Part shown: one piece after another, positions 1 to 8,153 of the stretch | How positions within the stretch are numbered: position 1 is the stretch's first letter | How the letters are laid out: each line of letters starts with the position of its first letter | Assembly: GCA_017538255.1 (NCBI GenBank) | Contig: JAFYJD010000010.1 | Location: forward strand, 124,001 to 188,000 | Length of the DNA stretch: 64,000 bases | Direction: 5' to 3' | From: Clostridia bacterium | GTDB taxonomy: Bacteria > Bacillota > Clostridia > Christensenellales > CAG-138 | Program-made: the position numbers and the translations under genes | Notes under the pieces: generated by a model | The model's input: the letters and a program-made list of their open reading frames with translations, nothing else | What the model was told of the DNA's origin: nothing | The model's database searches: none

Positions 1-2
1 GC

Positions 3-1610
3 TACGGCACTATGTCGCCCGAACTCGAATACGACGGCTCGCTCTCATGTTCGATACCGGAATACGTCATCAACACGCTCCTTGTGTTCGGCGCGATAAG
101 CGCGGCGGTGCTGATTGTCAAAAAACTCGGCACGGTGGCGCGTACCGTCGCCCTGGCCGCGTGTCTTGCCGTCGGCATTATGTCCGCTATAAACGTGTTC
201 TCGATAAACTCCGACGTCAAAAAGATAAGGGAGGGCACCTTCGCGGCATCATCCAAAGAAGAGATAACGCTCCCGCTTCAAAAGGACGGGCAGAACGTCG
301 TAGTGATAATGCTCGACCGTGCGATAAGCGGCTTCGTGCCGTATCTTATCGAAGAAAAACCCGAACTCAAAACGATGTTTTCCGGCTTCACCTATTATCC
401 GAACACCATCTCATACGGCGCGTTCACCAATATCGGAACGCCCCCGCTGTACGGCGGCTATGAATACATCCCCGAAAAGATAAACGCGCGCACGGACGCC
501 ACGCTTGAACAAAAGCAGAACGAGGCTCTAAAGGTTATGCCCGTCACGTTCTTGAACGGCGGCTACGATGTTACCGTATGCGACCCGTCGTATGCGGGCT
601 ATTCGTGGATACCCGACCTCACCGTGTTCGACGAACACCCCGAGATCAAAACCTATATCACCAACGGCAAAAAGACCGTAGACTGGTATAAAAATCACAA
701 CTATCACGACGCGAATCTCGTCGATTCGTCGCTGATGCGCAATTTCTTCTGCTACAGCGTGTTCCGCTCGCTGCCGATCACCCTGCACCCGATAGCCTAC
801 AACAGCGGTCAGTACAATGAGATGAAGACCTGGTTCTACCGCATCCAGACGGCGGACGGCCCGTCAAAGGCAAAGGGGCTTTCTAGGATATTTATGGACA
901 GTTATGCCGTACTTGAGGACTTGCCCAATATGACGGAGTTCACAAGCGGCAAAAAGGGCGCGTTCATTATGATGAGCAACGACACTACGCACGAGCCCGC
1001 GCTGCTTTCCGAGCCCGACTATATCCCGGCGATCGAGATCGACAACACCAAGTACGATAAGCGCAATACCGTGCGTATGACGGCGGACGGCGGCAAACTG
1101 CGCCTGAATACCGAAAAACTGATGTCGCATTATCACGTAAATATGGCGGCGCTTCTCAAACTCGGCGAATGGTTCGACTACCTGCGCGAAAACGGCGTTT
1201 ACGACAATACGAGGATAATCATCGTTTCGGATCACGGGCGCAACCTCGGGCTTTTCGATATGGAGATAGGCGATAAGACCCATGAGGATCTGATGTGGTA
1301 TAACGCGTTGCTGCTCGTCAAGGATTTCAACAGCACGGGGGTCAAAACGGACTATACCTTTATGACCAACGCCGATACGCCGACGCTCGCGTTCGAGGGC
1401 CTGTTTGAGTCGCCGACAAACCCGACAACGGGCAAGACGATCGACGCATCTCAAAAGGACGAGCCCGAACAGCACATCGCGTATTCGTCGCTTTGGGACA
1501 TTAAAAAATACCACGGCAACAAATTCGAGGGCATCGAATGGCTTGCCGTCGAAAACGATTATTTCAACAAGGACGGCTGGCGCGTCATCGGCGGCGAACT
1601 CGAGCCCTGA
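3..1610 (+). CDS. Membrane sulfatase-like (alkaline phosphatase superfamily) protein, 5' partial
   Basis: The frame is open to the left edge and the first ATG is at 12. This is probably the C-terminal part of a larger polytopic protein. Counted from that ATG, two hydrophobic segments (about 19-36 and 43-63) precede an extracytoplasmic domain. The domain opens with VVVIMLDRAISG near residue 96 and holds SDHG (D407, H408), the metal-site signature of sulfatase and LTA-synthase-like hydrolases. A stretch with NIGTPPLYGGYEY near 135-147 resembles the region around the nucleophile in this superfamily, but I cannot assign the nucleophile with certainty. The next gene is a CDP-glycerol-type transferase, so a role in modifying an envelope glycopolymer is an inference. 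Sulfatase activity itself is unlikely to be the true function. Confidence 0.75.
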   Translation, partial: YGTMSPELEYDGSLSCSIPEYVINTLLVFGAISAAVLIVKKLGTVARTVALAACLAVGIMSAINVFSINSDVKKIREGTFAASSKEEITLPLQKDGQNVVVIMLDRAISGFVPYLIEEKPELKTMFSGFTYYPNTISYGAFTNIGTPPLYGGYEYIPEKINARTDATLEQKQNEALKVMPVTFLNGGYDVTVCDPSYAGYSWIPDLTVFDEHPEIKTYITNGKKTVDWYKNHNYHDANLVDSSLMRNFFCYSVFRSLPITLHPIAYNSGQYNEMKTWFYRIQTADGPSKAKGLSRIFMDSYAVLEDLPNMTEFTSGKKGAFIMMSNDTTHEPALLSEPDYIPAIEIDNTKYDKRNTVRMTADGGKLRLNTEKLMSHYHVNMAALLKLGEWFDYLRENGVYDNTRIIIVSDHGRNLGLFDMEIGDKTHEDLMWYNALLLVKDFNSTGVKTDYTFMTNADTPTLAFEGLFESPTNPTTGKTIDASQKDEPEQHIAYSSLWDIKKYHGNKFEGIEWLAVENDYFNKDGWRVIGGELEP

Positions 1611-1641
1611 CGCGGCGTCCGACCTTAAAAGAGGGATATAA

Positions 1642-2940
1642 ATGTTTCTTTACATCGACCCCGGCACGGGCAGTATGCTCTTTACGATCCTGATCGGCGT
1701 TTTGGGCGCGGGCATCTATCTGCTAAGGAATGTGTTTTCCAAAATAAAGTTCATCTTCACGGGCGGCAAGCGCGCTTCGGGCGACGACGGTCGCGCCGAT
1801 TTTGCCGTATTCACGGACAGCAAACGCTACTGGAATGTTTTCAAACCCATTATGGACGAGATGGAGCGCCGCGGACAGAAGGTGCTGTATCTAACCGCCT
1901 CGCCCGACGACGCCGCACTCAACGAGAACTACGAACACATAACCGCAAAGTTCGCGGGGGAGGGCAACAAGGCGTTCGCACGTATGAATATGCTCAAAGC
2001 CGACGTGGTGCTCTCGTCCACGCCGGGGCTGGACGTGTACCAATGGAAGCGTTCAAGGGATGTTTCCTGCTATGTGCACATACCTCACGCCGCGAGCGAT
2101 ATCACGATCTACCGTATGTTTGGCATAGACTACTATGACGCCGTTATGGTGTCGGGCGATTATCAGCGCGAGCAGATACGCAAACTCGAAGCGCTCCGAG
2201 GCCTGCCCGAGAAGGATGTGCCCCTGATCGGCATAACCTATATGGACGAGATGAAAAAACGCCTCGATTCCGCGCCGCCCATTGAAAAAACGGGCAGAAC
2301 GGTGCTTCTTGCGCCGTCCTGGGGGCCGAGTTCCATATTCTCAAAATACGGAGGAAGGATCATCGACGCGCTTGTTAAAACCGATAACAATATCGTCATC
2401 CGCCCGCATCCGCAGTCCTTCACTTCCGAAAATGAGATGCTCGACGCGCTTATAGAAAAATACCCGGAGAGCGACCGCCTGATCTGGGACAGGAGCACGG
2501 ACAATTTCGAGGTGCTGCGCCGCGCGGATATCCTAATATCGGACTTTTCGGGAGTCATATTCGACTTTATGCTCGTTTTCGACAAACCCGTCATCTACGC
2601 GGATACGGAGTTCGATACCTCGGTCTATGACGCGTGGTGGCTGGATGAAGAACTCTGGACATTCAAAACGCTCGAAAAAACGGGGGTCAAACTCAACGAA
2701 AACGATTTTGACGACATCGGCAGGATAATAGATTCCTGCATCGATTCCGAAACGTTCGGCGCCGAAAGGGAAAGGGCGCGTATGGAAACATGGGCAAATA
2801 TCGGCAGCGCCGCTTCGCTTGCCGCCGACTATCTGATCGCCATGCGTGAAAAGGTCGTAACGACGCGCGAAAAGGATGCCGAAAAGACCGCAAAAAAGCA
2901 AAAAACCAATGCTGAAAAACATAAAGCGGAGGGCAGATAG
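1642..2940 (+). CDS. CDP-glycerol glycerophosphotransferase family protein (TagB/TagF-like)
   Basis: 432 residues. An N-terminal hydrophobic segment (about 9-29) follows the motif YIDPGTG, a start common in membrane-associated members. The catalytic part has the two family hallmarks: RPHPQ near residue 253 and the block DILISDFSGVIFDFML near 295-310, followed by KPVIYAD. Members transfer glycerol phosphate or related polyol phosphates from CDP-activated donors to wall or capsule polymers at the cytoplasmic membrane face. The last 30 residues are rich in Lys and Glu and probably disordered. The RBS is AGAGGG, about 10 bases before the ATG. It lies 31 bases after the sulfatase-like gene and one base before deoB, so the first two genes look like the end of a cell-surface polymer locus. 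Confidence 0.8.
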   Translation: MFLYIDPGTGSMLFTILIGVLGAGIYLLRNVFSKIKFIFTGGKRASGDDGRADFAVFTDSKRYWNVFKPIMDEMERRGQKVLYLTASPDDAALNENYEHITAKFAGEGNKAFARMNMLKADVVLSSTPGLDVYQWKRSRDVSCYVHIPHAASDITIYRMFGIDYYDAVMVSGDYQREQIRKLEALRGLPEKDVPLIGITYMDEMKKRLDSAPPIEKTGRTVLLAPSWGPSSIFSKYGGRIIDALVKTDNNIVIRPHPQSFTSENEMLDALIEKYPESDRLIWDRSTDNFEVLRRADILISDFSGVIFDFMLVFDKPVIYADTEFDTSVYDAWWLDEELWTFKTLEKTGVKLNENDFDDIGRIIDSCIDSETFGAERERARMETWANIGSAASLAADYLIAMREKVVTTREKDAEKTAKKQKTNAEKHKAEGR

Positions 2941-2941
2941 A

Positions 2942-4102
2942 ATGAAAAAACGCGCGATAGTGATAGTGCTCGACAGCGTCGGTATCGGCGCGATGCCCGA
3001 TGCGGCGGAGTACGGCGACGAAGGCTCTCACACCCTCGGAAACATCAACGCCCGCAGACCTTTACACATTAAAAACCTCACCGCGCTCGGCATCGGAAAC
3101 ATTGCTTCGTCGCGCCTTGAGGCGGCACCAAAACCTCTCGCTGCATTCGGCAGGGCGGCGGAAAAAACGCACGCGAAGGACACCACGAGCGGGCATTGGG
3201 AGATGATGGGGCTCGTTATGGACACCCCGTTCAGGACCTACCCAAGCGGTTTCCCGCGCCGCGTTATGAACGCGTTTGAGATGCGCATCCATCGTGGCAC
3301 GCTCGCAAACCGCGTCGCCTCGGGCACCGTGATAATAAACGAACTCGGCGACGAGCATATGCGAACGGGAAAGCCGATAGTCTACACCTCGGCGGACAGC
3401 GTGTTCCAGATCGCCGCACACGAGGATGTGATCCCGCTTGAAAAACTCTATTCAATGTGCGAGACCGCAAGGGAGATACTCGTCGGCGACGATCTCGTCG
3501 GCAGGGTCATAGCCCGCCCGTTCGTCGGCGCAAACGGCGATTACAGGCGCACGGAGAACCGCAGGGACTATGCCGTCGCCCCGCTGGGCGAGACCGTGCT
3601 CGACGCGCTTTACTTAAAGGGGCTCGACACCGTTGCGATAGGCAAGATAGAGGATATCTTCGACCGTCGCGGCATAAGGACCGTCGACCATACCAAGAAC
3701 AACGCCGCCGGCATCGATTCGACGCTTGGGTTAATCCGCGAGGGCAGGGGAGATTTCATATTCACGAATCTTGTGGATTTCGATTCGCTCTACGGCCATC
3801 GAAACGACGTCGAGGGCTATGCCGATGCGCTTGAGTATTTCGACGAACGTCTTGCGGAGATGCTCGCCGCGCTAAAAGAAGGCGACCTGTTGATCATAAC
3901 AGCCGATCACGGCTGCGACCCGACGACGGCGAGCACCGACCATTCGCGCGAGTACATACCCGTTCTCGCGTACGGCGCGGGCGTAAAAAGCGCCGATCTC
4001 GGTACGCTCGATTCGTTTGCCGATATCGGCGCAACGGTCTATGAGTACCTGACCGGAGAGACATTTCCAACGGGCAGGTCGTTCCTTGACAGGCTGAAAT
4101 AA
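2942..4102 (+). CDS. deoB: Phosphopentomutase
   Basis: 386 residues. It interconverts ribose-1-phosphate and ribose-5-phosphate (and the deoxy forms), linking nucleoside phosphorolysis to the pentose phosphate pathway in the cytosol. The start at 2942 is chosen because MKKRAIVIVLDSVGIGAMPD matches the family N-terminus and GGAGGGCAG stands just before it. A longer frame into the upstream gene is possible but would add an atypical Lys-rich leader. Metal-binding features of the alkaline-phosphatase-fold mutases are visible: D12 in the VLDSVGIG motif, the catalytic-Thr region DTTSGHWE near residues 80-87, ITADHGCDP near 319-327 and STDHSREYIP near 331-340. It lies one base after the glycosyltransferase stop and is followed by a terminator hairpin. 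Confidence 0.95.
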   Translation: MKKRAIVIVLDSVGIGAMPDAAEYGDEGSHTLGNINARRPLHIKNLTALGIGNIASSRLEAAPKPLAAFGRAAEKTHAKDTTSGHWEMMGLVMDTPFRTYPSGFPRRVMNAFEMRIHRGTLANRVASGTVIINELGDEHMRTGKPIVYTSADSVFQIAAHEDVIPLEKLYSMCETAREILVGDDLVGRVIARPFVGANGDYRRTENRRDYAVAPLGETVLDALYLKGLDTVAIGKIEDIFDRRGIRTVDHTKNNAAGIDSTLGLIREGRGDFIFTNLVDFDSLYGHRNDVEGYADALEYFDERLAEMLAALKEGDLLIITADHGCDPTTASTDHSREYIPVLAYGAGVKSADLGTLDSFADIGATVYEYLTGETFPTGRSFLDRLK

Positions 4103-4130
4103 ACGCGCGAAAACATGGACGGTTCTATTG

Positions 4131-4163
4131 AGCCCCGCTTCCCGCACGGGAGGCGGGGCTTTT
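4131..4163 (+). terminator. Intrinsic terminator after deoB
   Basis: AGCCCCGC at 4131-4138 pairs with GCGGGGCT at 4153-4160. An inner CCCG/CGGG helix and a short T run follow. It separates deoB from the next transcription unit. Confidence 0.6.
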
Positions 4164-4279
4164 CGGTACGCCGAATGAGCAAGGCGGGCGGCGCTGCCGC
4201 AAAAAAACGCCGAAACTGCGCGAATAAAAGCGCGGGTGCGCGGAATATGCTTATTTGACAGACAGAAAGGGGTTATCGT

Positions 4280-5443
4280 ATGAAAAGGAACGCACAAATA
4301 CTTCTCTCGGCGGCGCTTGCCGCAATGCTCGTCTTCGCCGCGCTTTTGCCCGCGCTGCGGACGGAGGCGGCGGTTTCGATAAACAATTCCATAAACGCAA
4401 GGGCGTTTTTGCTCGTGGACGCGGCGTCCGGCGGCGCGGTCATCTCCGAAAACGCGGGTGAAAAACTGCCAGTCGCGGGGCTTTCGCGTCTCGGCGCGCT
4501 GCTTATGATATGCGAAAGTTTCGACAGAGGCGAGATCGCGCCCGATGAGGGCGTGTTCGTCAGCCGTGCGGCTTCGGAGGTAAAGGGCACGACGGCGTTT
4601 TTGCGCGAGGGCGAACAAATGCGCGCAAGGGATCTGCTTCTTGCGGCGGCGATGATAAACGCCGGGGACGCTACCTGCGCGCTTGCGGAACATATAGCGG
4701 GAGGGACGGAAACGGCGGTGGAGCGCATAAACGCGCGCCTTTCGGAACTCTGCGTCGACGCGAACTTTACCGATATCTGCGGCGAGGGCGCGAGCCTCTC
4801 CGCGATGGATCTTGCGGCGATCGGCGCGGCGCTCATAAAAAGCCCCACCTACCGTGAATACGGCTCTCGCTTTTACGAAAAAATAAGCCATTTCGGCGCG
4901 GGGGAAACGGAACTTGCCAACCCCAATAAACTCATCAGGCAGTATTCGGGCTGTTCGGGCGTGGGAACGGGCTCGTCAAAAACGGCGCTCTACTGCGGCG
5001 TGTTCGCAGCCAAGCGCGGCGATACCGAGTTCATCGCCGTCGTGCTCGGCGCACCTTCCGCAGCAGAAAGGTTCACGCTCGGGCGCGACCTAATGGATAA
5101 GGGCTTTTCTTCGTTCAGAACGGTGCGCGTCGGGACGGCGGGCGAAGAGTACGGAACGCTGCGCGTTCGCGGCTCGATAAAAGGCAGCGTAGCCGCCGTT
5201 TCAAAAAGCGATACCGCGCTTTTGATGCCCACGTCAAACAGCGCCTGCACATCGGAAACGGAACTCCCGGAATACCTCGAAGCGCCCGTGAAGGCGGGGG
5301 ACGAGATAGGCGCGCTGATAATCAGAAACGCCGAGGGCGAGATCGTCGCAAAAACGCCACTCGTCGCGGACGCGGACGCGGATCGAGCCTCGTTTATCGA
5401 CTGCGTCAAGTATGTGCTCGGCATTTTCGCAAGGCGCGAATAG
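4280..5443 (+). CDS. DacF-like D-Ala-D-Ala carboxypeptidase homologue with all catalytic motifs lost (pseudoenzyme)
   Basis: 387 residues with a signal peptide (about 1-30). Then comes a domain that aligns well by eye with DacA/DacF penicillin-binding proteins, followed by the C-terminal beta domain. Active members trim D-Ala from peptidoglycan stem peptides. Here each signature is changed: the SxxK tetrad (normally within ASTTK) reads AGLSR at 67-71, so both Ser and Lys are missing. The SxN motif reads NAG in INAGDAT near 131-137, and KTG reads GTG in GVGTGSS near 226-232. Flanking family residues are preserved, for example DAASG, ESFDRGEI, ALAEHIAGG and the VVLGAPS strand. It sits just upstream of the site-2 protease and scpAB, as dacF does in Clostridia. 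It is therefore probably a structural or binding protein; penicillin binding should be absent. Confidence 0.85.
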   Translation: MKRNAQILLSAALAAMLVFAALLPALRTEAAVSINNSINARAFLLVDAASGGAVISENAGEKLPVAGLSRLGALLMICESFDRGEIAPDEGVFVSRAASEVKGTTAFLREGEQMRARDLLLAAAMINAGDATCALAEHIAGGTETAVERINARLSELCVDANFTDICGEGASLSAMDLAAIGAALIKSPTYREYGSRFYEKISHFGAGETELANPNKLIRQYSGCSGVGTGSSKTALYCGVFAAKRGDTEFIAVVLGAPSAAERFTLGRDLMDKGFSSFRTVRVGTAGEEYGTLRVRGSIKGSVAAVSKSDTALLMPTSNSACTSETELPEYLEAPVKAGDEIGALIIRNAEGEIVAKTPLVADADADRASFIDCVKYVLGIFARRE

Positions 5444-5485
5444 TGCTTTTTAACGGCAAAAAACGCGCATAAATCAATATATTGC

Positions 5486-5514
5486 TTGCATATTCGGGCT
5501 TGGTATGATACAAT
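5486..5514 (+). promoter_or_regulatory. Sigma-A-type promoter for the site-2 protease/scpAB unit
   Basis: TTGCAT at 5486-5491 and TACAAT at 5509-5514 with a 17-base spacer, about 85 bases upstream of the ATG at 5599. Confidence 0.6.
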
Positions 5515-5598
5515 AAAATCGGAGTTTAGTGGGCAAACTATAAACTCTCCAAATGCGCCTAAGCGGCGCTGTTACAGCCGAAAGGACTTGACATTGAA

Positions 5599-6282
5599 AT
5601 GGGTTATCTGTCAAACATACTCGACCTTGTGAAATACATACCCGGCATCGTGATCGCATTCAGTTTCCACGAATGGGGGCACGCTTTCGCCGCCTATAAG
5701 ATGGGCGACCCGACCGCGCGCAACCTCGGCAGGATGACCCTCAATCCGCTCGCGCACATCGATCCTATCGGCTTTTTGATGATGGTCATCGCGGGCTTTG
5801 GCTGGGCAAAACCCGTTCCCGTAAACCCAAACAACTATCGCAATTACAAACTTGGTGAGATCGTCGTTTCCTTAGCGGGCGTTACGATGAACTTCATCCT
5901 TGCCGTCGTCGGAATGATCGCGCTTGCCGCGCTTTATAAGTTCGGAGTGCTCAAAAACTATACCCCGACAGGCTACGAATTCAGCGGCGGCATTTTGACC
6001 GCGATAGACCTTACGCTGGGCTTCATCTCGATCAACCTCGCGCTGATGGTCTTCAACCTGCTTCCTATCTACCCGCTCGACGGGTTCCATATCGCCGAGG
6101 TTACGCTTTCAAAGGTGCTCGGCGCGCGCGTGTTCCTGTTCCTTCGCAACTACGGTATGTACATCCTTATGGGCGTGCTGCTTCTTGGTAGGTTCGGAGT
6201 CCCGATAATCAGCCCGATCACGAACTGGATCTTCGACGGTCTTTTCAAGGTCGTTGCGTGGGCGTTCGCGCTGCCGATCTGA
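5599..6282 (+). CDS. Site-2 protease family membrane metalloprotease (M50, YwhC-like)
   Basis: 227 residues, almost entirely membrane-embedded. The zinc site is HEWGH at residues 24-28 in the first helix (HExxH). The second M50 motif is PIYPLDGFHI near 155-164, whose Asp in LDG is the third ligand. These small M50 proteases lack a PDZ domain. Their substrates in Clostridia are mostly unknown; members of the wider family cut membrane-anchored regulators. It has its own promoter and is followed 18 bases later by scpA, the common order in Clostridia. Confidence 0.9.
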   Translation: MGYLSNILDLVKYIPGIVIAFSFHEWGHAFAAYKMGDPTARNLGRMTLNPLAHIDPIGFLMMVIAGFGWAKPVPVNPNNYRNYKLGEIVVSLAGVTMNFILAVVGMIALAALYKFGVLKNYTPTGYEFSGGILTAIDLTLGFISINLALMVFNLLPIYPLDGFHIAEVTLSKVLGARVFLFLRNYGMYILMGVLLLGRFGVPIISPITNWIFDGLFKVVAWAFALPI

Positions 6283-6300
6283 CGATAAACGAAAGGCGGC

Positions 6301-7071
6301 TTGAACTTGGCATACAGCGTTCACATAAAACAGTTTGACGGCCCGCTCGATCTGTTGCTCCACCTTGTGGAAAAGGCCGAGGTCGATATAAAGGACATAT
6401 TCATATCCGAGATAACCACCGAGTTTCTCGAATACGTTAAGGCGCTCGACGAGCCCGACCCCGACCAGACCAGCGAGTTTTTGACAGTTGCGGCAACGCT
6501 CGTCTACGCCAAATCCCGTTCGCTGTTCCCACCCGAGCCCAAACAGGAGGGCGAGGAAGAGGAGGATCCGGCGGAACAGCTCGTCAGAAGACTGCGCGAG
6601 TACAAAGCCTTCAAAGAGGCTTCGGCAAATATGCGCACCCTCGCGTCGGACGCGGTTAAACTTCGCTCCAAACCCCCGGAGGAGTTCCCGCTCCCGCCAA
6701 AGGAGATAATAATAAAGGACACCACGGTCGAAAGGCTGTTCGAGGCGATGATCGCGGCGATCGCGCGTGTAAAGAAGCCCGAAAAGGCGCCGTCCGTACA
6801 CGCCGTAAAAAGGGACAGTTTTACCGTACGCAACTGCGCGAGAAAGATACGCGACCGGCTCAAAACCAACAACGGCAGAACGACCTTCGACGCGCTTATC
6901 GAGGGCGCGGGAAGGATGGAGATAATCGTTACCTTTATGTCCCTGCTCGAGATGATCTCGGGCGGCGAGATAAGGGTGGAGCAAAAACGCTACTGCGGCG
7001 AGATCGAGATATTCGAGCAAAAACTCGTCAGGGACGACGAAACCTTGAACTATATGGACGAACAGGACTGA
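6301..7071 (+). CDS. scpA: Segregation and condensation protein A (kleisin)
   Basis: 256 residues from a TTG start; a second in-frame TTG at 6307 is possible, and AAAGGCGG just upstream suits either. ScpA is the kleisin that bridges SMC heads and recruits ScpB for chromosome organisation. The N-terminus has the family signature FDGPLDLLLHLVEKAEVDI. An acidic linker lies near 83-92, and the C-terminal winged helix spans about 190-245. It is followed by scpB after 4 bases, so the pair is co-translated. Confidence 0.95.
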   Translation: MNLAYSVHIKQFDGPLDLLLHLVEKAEVDIKDIFISEITTEFLEYVKALDEPDPDQTSEFLTVAATLVYAKSRSLFPPEPKQEGEEEEDPAEQLVRRLREYKAFKEASANMRTLASDAVKLRSKPPEEFPLPPKEIIIKDTTVERLFEAMIAAIARVKKPEKAPSVHAVKRDSFTVRNCARKIRDRLKTNNGRTTFDALIEGAGRMEIIVTFMSLLEMISGGEIRVEQKRYCGEIEIFEQKLVRDDETLNYMDEQD

Positions 7072-7075
7072 ACTT

Positions 7076-7624
7076 ATGGAAAAAAGCGAGATCATCGGCG
7101 CGATAGAGAGCCTTTTGTTTGTTTCGGGCGAGCCCGTCGGCTTTGCCGAGATAGAGCGCGTTTTTTCACTCACGAAGGATCAGGCAAGATCGATCGTGTG
7201 CGAGATGCGCGACACTATGCAGGCGCAAAAGCGCGGCGTGCTTCCGTTCATAACCGAGACCTCGGTCCAACTTGTAACGAATCCGTGCTACAACGAGCAT
7301 ATAATTATGCTCCTTTCCCCGCCGGAGGAGCGCGCGATAAGCGAGTCCGTACTGGAAACGCTCTCGGTCATCGCCTATCGCCAGCCAGTAACGAGAGCGG
7401 ATATCGAGGCGGTGCGCGGCGTCAGATGCGAGTACTCCGTATCTCAACTGCTCAAACAGGGGCTCATTATGGAACTCGGCCGCAAGGACACCGTCGGAAG
7501 ACCGATGCTCTTTGGTACGACGGACGCGTTTTTAAGAAAGTTCGGACTGCACTCGCTTGACGATCTTCCGCCGATACCGCAGGCGGATGATCCCGTCGTA
7601 GAGGGCGATATCCCCGTTGTTTAA
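7076..7624 (+). CDS. scpB: Segregation and condensation protein B
   Basis: 182 residues, the usual ScpB length. ScpB dimers bind ScpA within the SMC complex. Two winged-helix halves are visible. The first begins with IIGAIESLLFVSGEP; the second contains ETLSVIAYRQPVTRADIEA (about 100-118) and the characteristic LGRKDTVGRPMLFGTT (about 138-153). It ends near a perfect 12-base palindrome (7630-7641) that may belong to a weak terminator. Confidence 0.95.
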   Translation: MEKSEIIGAIESLLFVSGEPVGFAEIERVFSLTKDQARSIVCEMRDTMQAQKRGVLPFITETSVQLVTNPCYNEHIIMLLSPPEERAISESVLETLSVIAYRQPVTRADIEAVRGVRCEYSVSQLLKQGLIMELGRKDTVGRPMLFGTTDAFLRKFGLHSLDDLPPIPQADDPVVEGDIPVV

Positions 7625-7696
7625 GCAAAACGGCGCGCCGTGCCCAAACGATAATATTTGATATTATAGCAGTTTGGCGCAATCCGGCTTTTATAC

Positions 7697-7725
7697 TTGC
7701 TTAATTCCGCCTTTTGCTATACAAT
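7697..7725 (+). promoter_or_regulatory. Sigma-A-type promoter for the asp23/fakA/recG unit
   Basis: TTGCTT at 7697-7702 and TACAAT at 7720-7725 with a 17-base spacer, 45 bases before the asp23 ATG. Confidence 0.6.
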
Positions 7726-7769
7726 AATGCTGTAAGGCAGCAAAACTCATACCGATCGGAGGTAATACT

Positions 7770-8123
7770 ATGACTGCGACTATCAAAACCGGGCTTGGTC
7801 TCATCACGCTCGATGAGGATCTGATCGCGAGCATCGCCGGCTATGCCGCTTGCGAAAACTACGGCATCGTCGCTATGAACAGCAAAACCGCAGGGGACGC
7901 GCTCCTGCAGGCAATAGGCGGTGAGAATATCCGCCGCGGCGTAAAGATCACAACGCTTGACGACGACCGTGTCGATATCGATCTTTATGTTACCCTTCTT
8001 TACGGCGTTTCGTTCCCTGCCGTTGCTTCGAACGCCATGAGCAACGTAAAATACAGGGTCGAAGACCAGACGGGCATCAAGGTGCGCAAGGTCAATATTT
8101 ACGTAGAAGGCATCCGCGTCTGA
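7770..8123 (+). CDS. Asp23/Gls24 family envelope stress response protein
   Basis: 117 residues. Asp23/Gls24 (DUF322) proteins are small alpha/beta proteins linked to envelope stress and to the membrane-proximal cytosol in Firmicutes; the molecular role is unclear. Visible features are the N-terminal GLGLITLDEDLIASIAGYAA, a central VDIDLYVTLLYG strand and the C-terminal VKYRVEDQTGIKVRKVNIYVEGI. The RBS is GGAGGT. It lies 30 bases before fakA, a typical clostridial pairing, which suggests a link to membrane-lipid homeostasis. Confidence 0.9.
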   Translation: MTATIKTGLGLITLDEDLIASIAGYAACENYGIVAMNSKTAGDALLQAIGGENIRRGVKITTLDDDRVDIDLYVTLLYGVSFPAVASNAMSNVKYRVEDQTGIKVRKVNIYVEGIRV

Positions 8124-8153
8124 CGCGCCATTGCCCGTTTGGAGGACAGAACA

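Noticed and set aside
2876-2941. N-terminal extension of deoB into the glycosyltransferase gene
   Set aside because: The added 22 residues are Lys-rich and atypical; the start at 2942 has an RBS and the family N-terminus.
4254-4259. TTGACA just upstream of the DacF-like gene as a -35 box
   Set aside because: Only about 20 bases separate it from the start codon, leaving no room for a -10 and leader.
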